Assembly: GCA_947472635.1 (NCBI GenBank)
Contig: CANJDY010000023.1
Location: 1 to 15,085 of the forward strand
Length of the DNA: 15,085 nt
Direction of reading: 5' to 3'
Source of the DNA: Chitinophagaceae bacterium
GTDB lineage: Bacteria > Bacteroidota > Bacteroidia > Chitinophagales > Chitinophagaceae
Positions 1 to 8,272 of this stretch are shown in pieces; position 1 is the stretch's first letter; each line of letters opens with the position of its first letter. Under the pieces are notes generated by a model. It was given only the letters and a program-made list of their open reading frames with translations. It was not told the DNA's origin and did not search any database. The translations under genes and the position numbers were made by a program.

Positions 1-1728
1 AAGAATTATCAAAATGATGGAGATTCTGTTTTTCGTCTTTTTTATGATACAGTAAAAGGGGGCGATTACAGGGCTAGAGAAGCCAATGTGCATCGGTTGG
101 CAGAGGTAAGCACTTCAATCATTGATCATTGTGTGGCTCAAGGAGTTCCTTTTGCCAGGGAATATGGCGGTTTGTTGAGCAATCGTAGTTTTGGCGGAAC
201 GCAGGTGCAGCGTACCTTTTATGCAGCAGGCCAAACAGGCCAACAATTATTATTGGGAGCTTACAGTGCATTGGAAAGGCAAATCGCCTTGGGAAATGTA
301 ACCATGTATGCTCGTCACGAAATGCTCGATGTGGTGATGATTGAAGATAAAGCTAGAGGAATCATTGCCCGTAATTTGGTGACTGGAGAACTGGAAAAAC
401 ACTTCGGACATGCGGTACTGTTATGTACTGGTGGATATGGCAATGTATTTTATTTAAGTACCAATGCAATGGGAAGCAACGTAACTGCTGCATGGAAAGC
501 ACATAAAAAAGGTGCTTTTTTTGGCAATCCTTGTTTTACCCAAATTCATCCTACTTGTATCCCAGTATCTGGCGATTATCAAAGTAAACTCACCTTGATG
601 AGTGAAAGTTTGCGTAATGATGGCCGTATTTGGGTGCCCAAGAAAAAAGAAGATAACCGAAAGGCAGTTGATATACCAGAAGAAGAAAGGGATTATTACC
701 TCGAAAGAAGGTATCCTGCTTTTGGAAACCTAGTACCCCGTGATGTTGCATCAAGGGCCGCTAAAGAGCGTTGTGATGAGGGGTATGGAGTAGGAACCAC
801 TAAATTAGCGGTATACCTAGATTTTGCGGATGCAATCGTTCGGTATGGCAAAATTGAAGCCGGTAAAATGGGGGATCATACTGCCAGTGAAGCTTCTTTA
901 ATTCAACTTGGCAAGGATGTGGTAAAAGAAAAATATGGTAATCTATTTGCCATGTATGAAAAGATAACGGGCGAAAATCCATACGATATGCCTATGCGAA
1001 TATACCCTGCAGTGCATTATGTGATGGGTGGTTTATGGGTGGATTATGAATTACAAACAACTGTTAAAGGATTATATGCATTAGGAGAAGCTAATTTCAG
1101 CGACCATGGGGCCAATCGCCTCGGTGCTTCTGCACTGATGCAGGGATTGGCAGATGGCTATTTTGTAATACCCTATACCTTGGGGAATTACCTGGCTGAT
1201 GAAATTCGTACTGCCAGTATTTCTACTGATCATCCAGCTTTTGCTGAAACACAGAAGGCAGTGAGTGATCGTATCAATACTTTAATGAATATTAAAGGAA
1301 AGCAAACGGTAGAAAGCTTCCATAAGCGCCTTGGGTTGATTATGTGGGATAAATGTGGTATGGCACGAAATGAAAAGGGACTCACCGAAGCCATTGCCGA
1401 TATCCAAGCCTTGAAAAAAGAATTCTGGTCCGATGTTAGGATTCCAGGTGAAATCAATAGCATGAATCCTGAGTTGGATAAGGCAGGTAGGGTAGCTGAT
1501 TTTATTGAACTCGGTGAGTTGATGTGTAAAGATGCCCTGGAGCGTAATGAAAGTTGTGGTGGACATTTTAGGGAAGAGTCTCAGACCGAAGATGGGGAAG
1601 CCAAACGCGATGATGAAAATTTCAGTTTCGTATCAGCATGGGAATACATGGGGGAAAGCGATTGGAAATTAAACAAGGAAGAACTCAATTTTGAAATTGT
1701 AAAGCCAAGCCAACGGAGTTACAAATAA
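1..1728 (+). CDS. sdhA: Succinate dehydrogenase flavoprotein subunit, 5'-truncated by window
   Basis: FAD-bearing catalytic subunit of complex II, oxidising succinate to fumarate (or the reverse) on the cytoplasmic face of the inner membrane. The frame is open from base 1 and 575 residues are visible. The ATG at 88 is internal, because the residues before it ([20 protein letters not shown]) are already SdhA sequence. Roughly 60 N-terminal residues, with the FAD GxGxxG motif and the flavinylated His, lie outside the window. Visible family marks are the active-site RDVASR (Arg codons at 739 and 754), the HYVMGG segment near 1015-1032, and [11 protein letters not shown] from 1105, which helps bind FAD and substrate. 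The C-terminal region carries the usual [11 protein letters not shown] motif. sdhB follows after 37 bases, so the two are surely co-transcribed. The membrane subunit gene is presumably upstream of the window. Identity is very secure. Confidence 0.97.
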   Translation, partial: KNYQNDGDSVFRLFYDTVKGGDYRAREANVHRLAEVSTSIIDHCVAQGVPFAREYGGLLSNRSFGGTQVQRTFYAAGQTGQQLLLGAYSALERQIALGNVTMYARHEMLDVVMIEDKARGIIARNLVTGELEKHFGHAVLLCTGGYGNVFYLSTNAMGSNVTAAWKAHKKGAFFGNPCFTQIHPTCIPVSGDYQSKLTLMSESLRNDGRIWVPKKKEDNRKAVDIPEEERDYYLERRYPAFGNLVPRDVASRAAKERCDEGYGVGTTKLAVYLDFADAIVRYGKIEAGKMGDHTASEASLIQLGKDVVKEKYGNLFAMYEKITGENPYDMPMRIYPAVHYVMGGLWVDYELQTTVKGLYALGEANFSDHGANRLGASALMQGLADGYFVIPYTLGNYLADEIRTASISTDHPAFAETQKAVSDRINTLMNIKGKQTVESFHKRLGLIMWDKCGMARNEKGLTEAIADIQALKKEFWSDVRIPGEINSMNPELDKAGRVADFIELGELMCKDALERNESCGGHFREESQTEDGEAKRDDENFSFVSAWEYMGESDWKLNKEELNFEIVKPSQRSYK

Positions 1729-1765
1729 GGATTACCTAACTATTCAACAACTTAACCATTCGATA

Positions 1766-2530
1766 ATGGAACATTACAATATGAATCTGACGTTAAAAGT
1801 TTGGCGTCAAAAAAATAACCAGGCAGCAGGTACTTTGGAAACCTATCAGGTAAAAGACATATCCTCTGAAATGTCTTTTCTGGAGATGTTTGATGTGTTA
1901 AATGAGCAGCTGATAGTAGCGGGTGATGAACCAATCGCATTTGACCATGATTGCCGCGAAGGTATCTGTGGAATGTGTAGTATGCACATTAATGGCAGGG
2001 CGCATGGCCCCTGGACCAATAACACCACTTGTCAACTTCATATGCGTGCATTTAAGGATGGCGATACCATTGTAGTAGAGCCATGGCGTAGTAAAGCTTT
2101 TCCTGTGGTAAAGGATCTGATGGTGGACAGAAGTGCTTTTGATAGAGTCATTCAAGCCGGCGGTTTTATCTCAGTAAATACGGGTAATGCAGTGGATGCT
2201 AACTGTTTACCGATTGATAAAAAAGATGCAGACGATGCATTTATGGCTGCTTCTTGTATCGGTTGTGGCGCATGTGTGGCTACCTGTGTCAATAGTAGTG
2301 CTATGTTGTTTGTGAGTGCAAAGGTTTCTCAATTAGCTTTGTTGCCTCAGGGAGCGCCTGAGCGCGAGTCAAGGGTATTGAATATGGTGGCACAAATGGA
2401 TAAGGAGAATTTTGGTAACTGTACCAATACATATGCTTGTGAAGCGGAGTGTCCCAAAGGAATATCTGTAGCAAATATTGCCCGTATGAATAAAGAATAC
2501 TTCCACGCTAGTTTAACTACTGAGTCGTAA
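1766..2530 (+). CDS. sdhB: Succinate dehydrogenase iron-sulfur subunit
   Basis: Electron-transfer subunit of complex II, passing electrons from SdhA flavin to quinone through three Fe-S clusters. The 254 residues are normal for the family. Cluster ligands are visible in order: [2Fe-2S] by C63, C68, C71 and C89 (motif CREGICGMC); then C164, C167, C170 and C174 ([11 protein letters not shown]); then C219, C225 and C229 ([11 protein letters not shown]). The second and third groups together hold the [4Fe-4S] and [3Fe-4S] clusters. The start at 1766 gives [16 protein letters not shown]. The ATG at 1781 ([10 protein letters not shown]) is an equally plausible start that fits related proteins. No clear Shine-Dalgarno sequence precedes either. 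It is the last gene of the operon, with a hairpin terminator 25 bases after the stop. Confidence 0.97.
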   Translation: MEHYNMNLTLKVWRQKNNQAAGTLETYQVKDISSEMSFLEMFDVLNEQLIVAGDEPIAFDHDCREGICGMCSMHINGRAHGPWTNNTTCQLHMRAFKDGDTIVVEPWRSKAFPVVKDLMVDRSAFDRVIQAGGFISVNTGNAVDANCLPIDKKDADDAFMAASCIGCGACVATCVNSSAMLFVSAKVSQLALLPQGAPERESRVLNMVAQMDKENFGNCTNTYACEAECPKGISVANIARMNKEYFHASLTTES

Positions 2531-2555
2531 GCATAGTTAAATTAATATATTTTTT

Positions 2556-2582
2556 AAAACCTTCCCATGAGAAGGTTTTTTT
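2556..2582 (+). terminator. Rho-independent terminator of the sdh operon
   Basis: A 9-bp perfect stem, AAAACCTTC (2556-2564) with GAAGGTTTT (2571-2579), closes a 6-base loop and runs into seven T residues (2576-2582). It lies 25 bases after the sdhB stop, as expected for the end of this operon. Confidence 0.85.
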
Positions 2583-2639
2583 ATATAAAAAACAGACTGC
2601 TTTGTACTTTGTATCAAAATTTTAAAAAATGCCAGGTAC

Positions 2640-2675
2640 AAAAAAAGCGTTCAGGTTATCCAGAACGCTTTTTTG
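2640..2675. terminator. Bidirectional hairpin terminator between sdhB and the coiled-coil gene
   Basis: A 12-bp perfect stem, AAAAAAGCGTTC (2641-2652) with GAACGCTTTTTT (2663-2674), has a 10-base loop. A-rich and T-rich flanks allow it to stop transcription in both directions. It lies 18 bases beyond the stop of the minus-strand gene at 2693, so that gene is its main user. It may also back up the sdh terminator. Confidence 0.85.
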
Positions 2676-2692
2676 TAAATAGGGTCAGTAAT

Positions 2693-3685
2693 TTAGCTAA
2701 ACAATCCCCCTTTCTTAAATGTGCAAATCCCTTCCCCAATCTTAAATCCATTTTGAAACACTTCTATTTTGTAATTGCCGGTAGCAAAATTGGTATTCTG
2801 CTTCCAGTCAAAACTTACAGTTTGTCGTTGCCCCTGAGTGTAGTTGATTTCTATTTTATGTGTAAAAAATTTATCAACCCCATCGCGGGTGGTAAATTTT
2901 CCTGAGCCAAGTGCTTCTACCGCTATCGGACTTCCATCTGGTCCAGAGATAGATACGTAAAGTTCTTTAGATCCAGAAGTAGTAATTCGGTTTTCATCTA
3001 GATCAAAAGTGATTCTAAGTTTGTCGACTCTTTTTGCCGTTGTGGTTTCCTTTTCTTTTCCGTTCTTCCTTTCATTTACACCCATAATATTAAAGTTGGC
3101 TGCATGAAGGGTAGATCCAACATTAATCAAATCTTCTTTTTCCTTGATAGAAGTTTTGGCTGATTCAAGGTTTTTTTCCACCACCACTTTTTCTTGTGTT
3201 ACCGCTTCTTTTTCTTGGGTTAACTGGATATTTTGGCCCTTTAGGATTTCAACCTGTTCTTTGTAGCCTTGGATATCAGTGTTTAGGGATGCAATCAATT
3301 GTTTGGCCTCCATTAGTTCAGCCTTGGTAGCATTTGCATTGGAAAGTAAACTTTGAATGCGTGCTTTCTTTTGTGCAATTTCTATGTCCTTCGTTGAGAT
3401 AGTGCTATCTTTTTTTGCATTGGTAGTTTTTAAAAGATCATAGCGCATGGTAGCATCATCGAGTAAACTTTGCAAAGTATCTTTTTCAGTAACTACTGCA
3501 GCGTATTGGGTATCTTTTTGTAATAAAGTTTCCTTTGTTTGTCCTTTGTCCCAAATAATATAACCCCAGGTGCCCAGTAAAGCTATGACAAGGCCAATGG
3601 TAATAAGATTACGCCAGTCTGTTTTTTTTGGCTGGGGAGCTTGCGTGGGTCTATTCTCAGCTGAAGGGAAATTTTCAAATGCCAT
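2693..3685 (-). CDS. Membrane-anchored coiled-coil protein with C-terminal beta domain, function unknown
   Basis: A 330-residue protein not assigned to a named family. A Pro-rich N-terminal tail (residues 1-26, with several charged residues) precedes one transmembrane helix at about 27-45 (LITIGLVIALLGTWGYIIW). Residues about 50-190 are rich in Lys, Glu, Gln and Thr with heptad-like spacing and predict a long coiled coil. Residues about 200-330 look like a beta-sandwich (alternating hydrophobics, SISGPDGSPI, the YKIEVFQNGF segment near the end). There is no cleavable signal, so the likely topology is a short cytoplasmic tail with coiled coil and beta domain in the periplasm. It is transcribed alone, with its own terminator just downstream. 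The architecture suggests a structural or spacer role in the envelope, but this is inference. Confidence 0.85.
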   Translation of the reverse strand: MAFENFPSAENRPTQAPQPKKTDWRNLITIGLVIALLGTWGYIIWDKGQTKETLLQKDTQYAAVVTEKDTLQSLLDDATMRYDLLKTTNAKKDSTISTKDIEIAQKKARIQSLLSNANATKAELMEAKQLIASLNTDIQGYKEQVEILKGQNIQLTQEKEAVTQEKVVVEKNLESAKTSIKEKEDLINVGSTLHAANFNIMGVNERKNGKEKETTTAKRVDKLRITFDLDENRITTSGSKELYVSISGPDGSPIAVEALGSGKFTTRDGVDKFFTHKIEINYTQGQRQTVSFDWKQNTNFATGNYKIEVFQNGFKIGEGICTFKKGGLFS

Positions 3686-3764
3686 AAGGTGGTTTTTATA
3701 AAATGATTATTATTTTTAAATGTAAAGAATCAAGAATCGGATAGTACTTTACAAATGAATGTAT

Positions 3765-3772
3765 CAAAGTTA
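3765..3772 (-). promoter_or_regulatory. Possible -7 promoter element of the coiled-coil gene
   Basis: On the minus strand this reads TAACTTTG, a full match to the Bacteroidota -7 consensus TAnnTTTG, about 80 bases before the ATG at 3685. The best -33 candidate (GTTG, 3795-3798) has a 22-base spacer, longer than the usual 19-20, so the assignment is weak. Confidence 0.35.
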
Positions 3773-3921
3773 TAGTTATTTTCCAAAATCGTGCCAACAT
3801 ATAAAAAGTAGATTAATAGGGTATTGTAAATGATTTAGAGGATAGCCCTATAATACATTTAAAAATAGCAAAACTGGAATTAACTTGTTAGTTCATTGCG
3901 AAAAAATGGCATTTGAAATAA

Positions 3922-4932
3922 TTAATTATCCCTTAATGTTGCAATTCTACCTCCTGCTCCTGCAAAGAAAATAGTTTTCCCTTCTTTAGCTCTCCGGCAC
4001 ACATGAAAACTTTCTTTGCTTATCCATTCCCAATTGTTTCCATCATCCTTACTAAGGTCAACCCCATTTAGTCCGCAAGTAACCCAGTTTTTTTTGCTCA
4101 GCCATTCAATACAGCTTCGGAACCCATGGGGAGGGGTTAGGGGGCTAAACCAATTTTCCCCCTTATTGTTGGTGATAAAGCAATTATTATTACTGTCATC
4201 CTTGCTTGTAAAATCACCTCCCACTACAATCATTTTTCGGTTATTTTTTATTGCTATTGAATTGGCGCCGGTGCTTTCTTTCCCCTGAACAATAGGTAAT
4301 AGTATCTTTTTGTCCCTGAAAAATAGGTGGCTACTTGCTCCACCACTGACAAATATTGCCTCCTGTTGGTTGAATTTTCTAATATTGGTTCCACTACTGG
4401 CAAAACATGCTTCCCCACTATCGGCTGATGGTTGATTTTTTGCGGGTGCATTTATCCAATGAAGGCCTCCGTCAAAAGTATGGGCTATAAAAAACTTGCC
4501 TTCTATCGGGTCCCCAAGAACGATTCCCCTTTGATCATTCCAGAATTCCATTGCATCCAAAAACATACCGGTTGTTTTATTTTCGTACACTACTTTCCAA
4601 TTGGCTCCACCATCAGAAGTCCTAAGAATGTAAGATGGAACTGAAATTCCCATAATCACAGCTGTAGAATCATTCATTGCCTCAATATCACGAAAATCTG
4701 TTTTTTCAAAACCTTTTACAACCATCCAAACAAATGTTTTACCACTGTCAAGTGATTTGCCAACCATACCATTACTTCCACTTACCCATATAATCCTATC
4801 ATTGACTACACTTAATCCCCGCAGGTTGGTCTGGGGACCTGCCGTAAGCATTTTTATCCGCTGGGCCTTTAGCTCCTGGCATACTGCTACCAGAAAGAAG
4901 CTGACAATAATTATTTTGAAATGACGGGCCAT
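3922..4932 (-). CDS. Secreted Ycf48-like/BNR Asp-box beta-propeller protein
   Basis: A 336-residue exported protein of the Ycf48/BNR-repeat type, a family often labelled 'oxidoreductase' or 'photosystem II stability factor-like' in Bacteroidota without biochemical support. The ATG at 4932 is preferred: the frame extends to a TTG at 4953, but the ATG gives a clean signal peptide (MARHFK, then a hydrophobic stretch ending KAQ at residue 24). Five Asp-box-like motifs recur along the protein: SLDSGKTF, TSDGGANW, TFDGGLHW, TNNKGENW and SKDDGNNW. They mark the beta-propeller blades. No catalytic residues are recognisable. The fold usually acts as a binding scaffold or a glycan-binding surface. It stands apart from its minus-strand neighbour by 236 bases, so it is probably a separate transcription unit. 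Confidence 0.88.
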   Translation of the reverse strand: MARHFKIIIVSFFLVAVCQELKAQRIKMLTAGPQTNLRGLSVVNDRIIWVSGSNGMVGKSLDSGKTFVWMVVKGFEKTDFRDIEAMNDSTAVIMGISVPSYILRTSDGGANWKVVYENKTTGMFLDAMEFWNDQRGIVLGDPIEGKFFIAHTFDGGLHWINAPAKNQPSADSGEACFASSGTNIRKFNQQEAIFVSGGASSHLFFRDKKILLPIVQGKESTGANSIAIKNNRKMIVVGGDFTSKDDSNNNCFITNNKGENWFSPLTPPHGFRSCIEWLSKKNWVTCGLNGVDLSKDDGNNWEWISKESFHVCRRAKEGKTIFFAGAGGRIATLRDN

Positions 4933-5103
4933 AAGTTGACTTTTGCTTCTCAATTTAAAGACAATTTCGAAGATCTTGGTTTTAATTTATTGGTTATTGT
5001 TACAAGTCCTCTTTATGGTTTGATTTCCAGATGATACAAATGGAAGTCCAAACCATTGATTTGGACAATGATTTTCATACTATTAGCGTTTCAAATTTTC
5101 ACT

Positions 5104-5832
5104 ATGATACCATATTGGATGAGCAGAACCCAACTGATGCTGGGAGATAAAAAGACCTATCAACTAATCAATAAAAATGTGCTAGTTATTGGCCTAGGTG
5201 GAGTAGGGGGGATTTGCGCAGAGATGATTGCTAGGTCGGGGGTAGGAAAAATGACCATTGCAGATGGGGATGTGGTAGACCTCAGTAATTGCAACAGGCA
5301 GATTGCAGCATTGCATAGTACAGCCCAACAGTCAAAGGCAGAAGTAATGGCTGAGCGAATCCGGGATATTAACCCGGCAATTGAGTTAACGGTACTGAAT
5401 GAGTTTGTACAGGAGCAAAGAACCGTGGAGATTATACAAAATGGCGGCTTTGACTATGCGGTGGATTGCATCGACACGCTTACCCCCAAAGTGTGGTTTA
5501 TTAAAACTTGCATCGATTATGGTGTTCCAGTTGTAAGCTCCCTTGGTGCAGGGGGCAAAATGGACCCATCCCAAATCCAGGTGGCGGATATTTCCAAAAG
5601 TTATCAATGTAAATTGGCTAGATATGTCCGAAAATATTTACATGAAATGGGAATTCATACAGGCGTACAAGTGGTATTTTCTCCCGAAAAAATTGATAAA
5701 GAAAGGGTAATCGTCACTGAAAAAGCATTCCCGAAAAAATCATTGATTGGTACAGTGTCCTATATGCCAGCCATTTTTGGATGTATTGCTGCAAGTGTAG
5801 TAATTAGAGGATTATATGATTTAAATAGCTGA
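5104..5832 (+). CDS. tcdA: tRNA threonylcarbamoyladenosine dehydratase (ThiF/E1-like)
   Basis: ATP-dependent enzyme that probably cyclises tRNA t6A37 to ct6A. The 242-residue product matches TcdA (YgdL/CsdL) along its length. Near the N-terminus is the family signature SRTQLMLG; next the nucleotide-binding GLGGVGG (residues 30-36); then the acidic DGD at 54-56 and SNCNRQ (61-66), where the Arg contacts ATP. AIFGCIAASVVIRGL near the end is the usual TcdA C-terminus. The open frame extends upstream to a TTG at 5056 and an ATG at 5068. Those would add a hydrophobic stretch foreign to the family, so 5104 is chosen; 5119 (MSRTQL) is also possible. It is a single gene, divergent from the Ycf48-like gene and convergent with the SCO-type gene. 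Other ThiF-like activities cannot be excluded, but the whole-length match makes TcdA most likely. Confidence 0.88.
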   Translation: MIPYWMSRTQLMLGDKKTYQLINKNVLVIGLGGVGGICAEMIARSGVGKMTIADGDVVDLSNCNRQIAALHSTAQQSKAEVMAERIRDINPAIELTVLNEFVQEQRTVEIIQNGGFDYAVDCIDTLTPKVWFIKTCIDYGVPVVSSLGAGGKMDPSQIQVADISKSYQCKLARYVRKYLHEMGIHTGVQVVFSPEKIDKERVIVTEKAFPKKSLIGTVSYMPAIFGCIAASVVIRGLYDLNS

Positions 5833-6009
5833 TATTCAAAATTTTATGTACATCTATTTACATAAAAATATCGATAGATTGCATTTTATTCGTTTGATAT
5901 AGGTTATAGTGCATGGCTTTAACTTATTGAGGTCTTTCCAATGCTGAATATAGTGTATATTTTAAAATTTAATTAATGTTAAAATATTGATAATTAGTAA
6001 TTTATATTA

Positions 6010-6030
6010 TTTAATTAATTATTAATTAAA
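6010..6030. repeat. AT-only palindrome between convergent genes
   Basis: TTTAATTAA (6010-6018) and TTAATTAAA (6022-6030) form a perfect inverted repeat with a 3-base centre. It lies in a very AT-rich 216-base gap between the ends of tcdA and the SCO-type gene. There is no GC core, so it is a poor terminator by itself. No other structure was found in this gap. Confidence 0.5.
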
Positions 6031-6048
6031 AGCCTATTAATTCAAAAT

Positions 6049-6699
6049 TTACTCCTCTTCTTGTTTCAAGGTAAAAATATCGTCAATTAATCTGTCCATT
6101 TCTATCGGCAGGGTTCCATTATACACACCTCTTATTCTTCTGTGTTTATCTATCAATATAAAATTTTCGGTGTGTAGAAATTCATTCCCCGTTTGATAAT
6201 AGCCGATGGTATCTCCAGCAAAATATTGCTGTTTGGCAAGTCGATATATTTCATCTTTGTTGCCAGTAAGCAAATACCATTTACCACTAATGATACCTTT
6301 TTGCTTTGCATATTTTTTTAATGCCGCAACGCTATCCATTTCTGGGGTAACGGAATGTGAAAGGAATAAAACCCCTTGGTCATCTTTGAATTTTTGTTGA
6401 AGGGTGCCCATATTAGCTGTCATTTTTGGACAAATGCTTCCACATCGGGTGAAAATAAAATTGGTTACGTAAATTTTACCCTCCACTGTTTTTTCAGTAA
6501 CCCGTTGATTATCTTGGTCGGTAAATGAAAAATTGGGGATTTGGTGGATGGTTGAGTAATTAGAATCAGAAGGACTGATCCATTCAGGTGTAAAATCTGG
6601 CTGGTTGATAAATGGCAGCGGAAGGGTAGCTGATCTATTATTGCAGGCGGTAAGTAATACCAGCAAAGCGAGGGTATTATTTTTTAACAATTGAATCAT
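6049..6699 (-). CDS. SCO1/SenC/PrrC-family lipoprotein
   Basis: Thioredoxin-fold, membrane-tethered protein of the SCO family, which delivers copper to cytochrome oxidase CuA sites or acts as a thiol reductase. The ATG at 6699 is chosen (216 residues); the frame reaches a TTG at 6726, but only the ATG gives a normal lipoprotein signal with lipobox LTAC and Cys19. Domain marks are the CxxxC copper/thiol motif CGSIC (Cys86, Cys90) in the context FIFTRCGSICPKM, and the conserved distal His at 176 (FLHTENF). All three copper ligands are therefore present. The start overlaps the end of the MORN-type gene by 23 bases, indicating translational coupling. It is the last gene of a tight three-gene unit with the YHYH lipoprotein. 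No cytochrome oxidase gene is in the window, so its client may be the YHYH proteins or a distant oxidase (inference). Confidence 0.92.
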   Translation of the reverse strand: MIQLLKNNTLALLVLLTACNNRSATLPLPFINQPDFTPEWISPSDSNYSTIHQIPNFSFTDQDNQRVTEKTVEGKIYVTNFIFTRCGSICPKMTANMGTLQQKFKDDQGVLFLSHSVTPEMDSVAALKKYAKQKGIISGKWYLLTGNKDEIYRLAKQQYFAGDTIGYYQTGNEFLHTENFILIDKHRRIRGVYNGTLPIEMDRLIDDIFTLKQEEE

Positions 6700-7276
6700 A
6701 AGGGTTTGCACAAATTTTAAGACCAATTAAGCCATATTTTTTCCCATTTCTCACAACATAGTTGGCTCTGATGGAGCCATTTTCCCACCACATTTTCTGA
6801 CTTCCCTCTTCATAGCCCATCTGGTAGTGAAAAAAACGGTATGGTTGGCCAGTTTTACTCCATTCTTTTAGTTCACCCTGGTGCTCGGCATTTTGGAAAT
6901 GGTATTCAAATTTCCGGATTCCGTTTTCCCACCAACCTTGGTGCATTCCTTCTTTATTTCCATCAATATAAACCCGTATTTCGATTAGTTGACCATTGGG
7001 ATACCATTTTTTAAAAATACCCTCCTCCTTACCATTTAGGTAAGTGCCTGATAATGAGCTGTCTCCATTTGGATATAGTGCATAAATATGACCCGAAAAT
7101 TTGTGGTTAAACAAATAAACATTGTCCTGTTTTAAATGTAAACCACTATCTGACGCTATAATGAATTTGTTTGGAACCGGTTTTATTTTCTTTTGGATCA
7201 CAGGACTATTGGTCTTTTCAGTGCAACCCGTAAGGAAAGCTAAGAAAAAAAGTATAGCCAGTAAAAAATTGCTCAT
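6677..7276 (-). CDS. MORN-type (YwqK-like) repeat lipoprotein
   Basis: A 199-residue lipoprotein: MSNFLLAILFFLAFLTGC has a clear lipobox with Cys18. The rest is made of MORN_2-type repeats, for example YPNGDSSLSGTYLNGKEEG, WYPNGQL, WWENGIRKFEY, WSKTGQPYRFF and WWENGSIRANYVVRNGKKYG. Such proteins are often auto-named 'toxin-antitoxin system YwqK family antitoxin' in Bacteroidota. Nothing here supports a toxin-antitoxin role: it is exported and sits among envelope genes. The repeats form a beta-strand ladder that may bind a partner or the cell surface. Its ATG begins one base after the stop of the YHYH lipoprotein gene, and its end overlaps the SCO-type gene. The three are almost certainly one mRNA. 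Confidence 0.88.
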   Translation of the reverse strand: MSNFLLAILFFLAFLTGCTEKTNSPVIQKKIKPVPNKFIIASDSGLHLKQDNVYLFNHKFSGHIYALYPNGDSSLSGTYLNGKEEGIFKKWYPNGQLIEIRVYIDGNKEGMHQGWWENGIRKFEYHFQNAEHQGELKEWSKTGQPYRFFHYQMGYEEGSQKMWWENGSIRANYVVRNGKKYGLIGLKICANPYDSIVKK

Positions 7277-7277
7277 A

Positions 7278-8039
7278 TTATTGTGTTACCGTACCAGGGG
7301 TGCCATAAAACCCGGCTCCATTAATAAAGGGGTCTGTTGAAGTTACATGGTAATGGTAAATACCATTTGGGTAATCAGCAGTTATACTCGTATGGCCATG
7401 GTAATTGTCCAAAGATGCAGCGAGCACGGTAGCGCCATTTTCTTCAGGTCCATAAACAGGAAAACCGTCCAATAGGAATCCTATTAGAGATGACTTGGTA
7501 GATTTAACGGTGGTGATATAAATAGGTTCTACATGGTAATGGTAGGAACCTGTCATTTGAGGGTGGCCGTAATATTGGTCGAAGCCTTTCTTTTCATTTC
7601 CCAACGCAACACCTCCTGCCGCATACTGATTGAATAAAGGTACCCCGTCCAAAGCAAAACCGATAGCTCCCATTGGGGTAGCTGAATGTGCATTGTTTAA
7701 AGCGGGATTAAGCGGAATTTTAAAGGAAAAATTCTGTTCAACAATATCATTAGGAGCTCTTTGAAAGGTTTCGCCATTGAAGGTGGCAGAACCCGTTGCG
7801 AACGCCTGGAATAGGGCATTGGAAGTGGGCCAGTAACAACTCTTGTGAGCCGGCAATCCTTTTGTTTTAACAGTGAGATATGTTCCATCAGAGGTGATAC
7901 TGGTGGCGCCAAATATCTTGTTGTATACTGCCGGAATTGTGGTGGAAGTGGTTGAGTTGGATGGAGTAGTGCTGCTGCTTTCTTTTTTGCAAGACAGGGT
8001 TAGCGTTACTATTGCGATAAAAAAAGATAAATTTTTCAT
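7278..8039 (-). CDS. YHYH-domain lipoprotein
   Basis: A 253-residue lipoprotein of the uncharacterised YHYH family. The signal peptide ends in LTLSC (Cys17), followed by KK and a Ser/Thr-rich linker to about residue 36. The folded part has two similar halves. Half one has IGFALDGVPLF (126-136), YYGHP (156-160) and YHYH (166-169). Half two has IGFLLDGFPVYG (186-197), YHGH (213-216) and YHYH (228-231). The clustered His and Tyr residues look like metal ligands, but no biochemical role is known for the family. It is closely related to the C-terminal part of the fusion protein encoded upstream at 8273-9673. It heads a unit with the MORN-type gene (1-base gap) and the SCO-type gene. The 233-base gap before it could hold a promoter, but no good consensus match was found. 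Confidence 0.9.
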   Translation of the reverse strand: MKNLSFFIAIVTLTLSCKKESSSTTPSNSTTSTTIPAVYNKIFGATSITSDGTYLTVKTKGLPAHKSCYWPTSNALFQAFATGSATFNGETFQRAPNDIVEQNFSFKIPLNPALNNAHSATPMGAIGFALDGVPLFNQYAAGGVALGNEKKGFDQYYGHPQMTGSYHYHVEPIYITTVKSTKSSLIGFLLDGFPVYGPEENGATVLAASLDNYHGHTSITADYPNGIYHYHVTSTDPFINGAGFYGTPGTVTQ

Positions 8040-8272
8040 AGTTGAATGTTTTTATTTTGACTTCAACAAATAGCCTTTGTTTAATCAGGGAGTAAAATAA
8101 ATTAAAAATGGAGACAATCGATACCTTTCATTTAATAATATTTCAACAAGTATAGTTCTATTTCTGAATATTTGAAGAGAATATTTATTCTTGTTTAATT
8201 GCCTAGGGGCTCATTTTATTAAAAATTTATTTGTATTATCAATTGATTTGCTTGAATCGTATGGAGAATGAA

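Noticed and set aside
2567..2905. Plus-strand reading frame of 112 codons after sdhB
   Set aside because: It starts inside the sdh terminator, runs through a second terminator and is antisense to the end of the coiled-coil gene; its sequence looks like no protein.
3816..3851. Inverted repeat ATAGGG / CCCTAT downstream of the Ycf48-like gene
   Set aside because: The stem is short with a long loop and no T-run, so it is weak evidence for a terminator.
5056..5103. N-terminal hydrophobic extension (membrane anchor) on TcdA
   Set aside because: It would need a TTG at 5056 or an ATG at 5068 and does not fit the family; the ATG at 5104 gives the expected N-terminus.
6677..7276. Toxin-antitoxin antitoxin (YwqK name) for the MORN-type gene
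   Set aside because: The protein is an exported lipoprotein without a toxin partner nearby; the name is an annotation habit.
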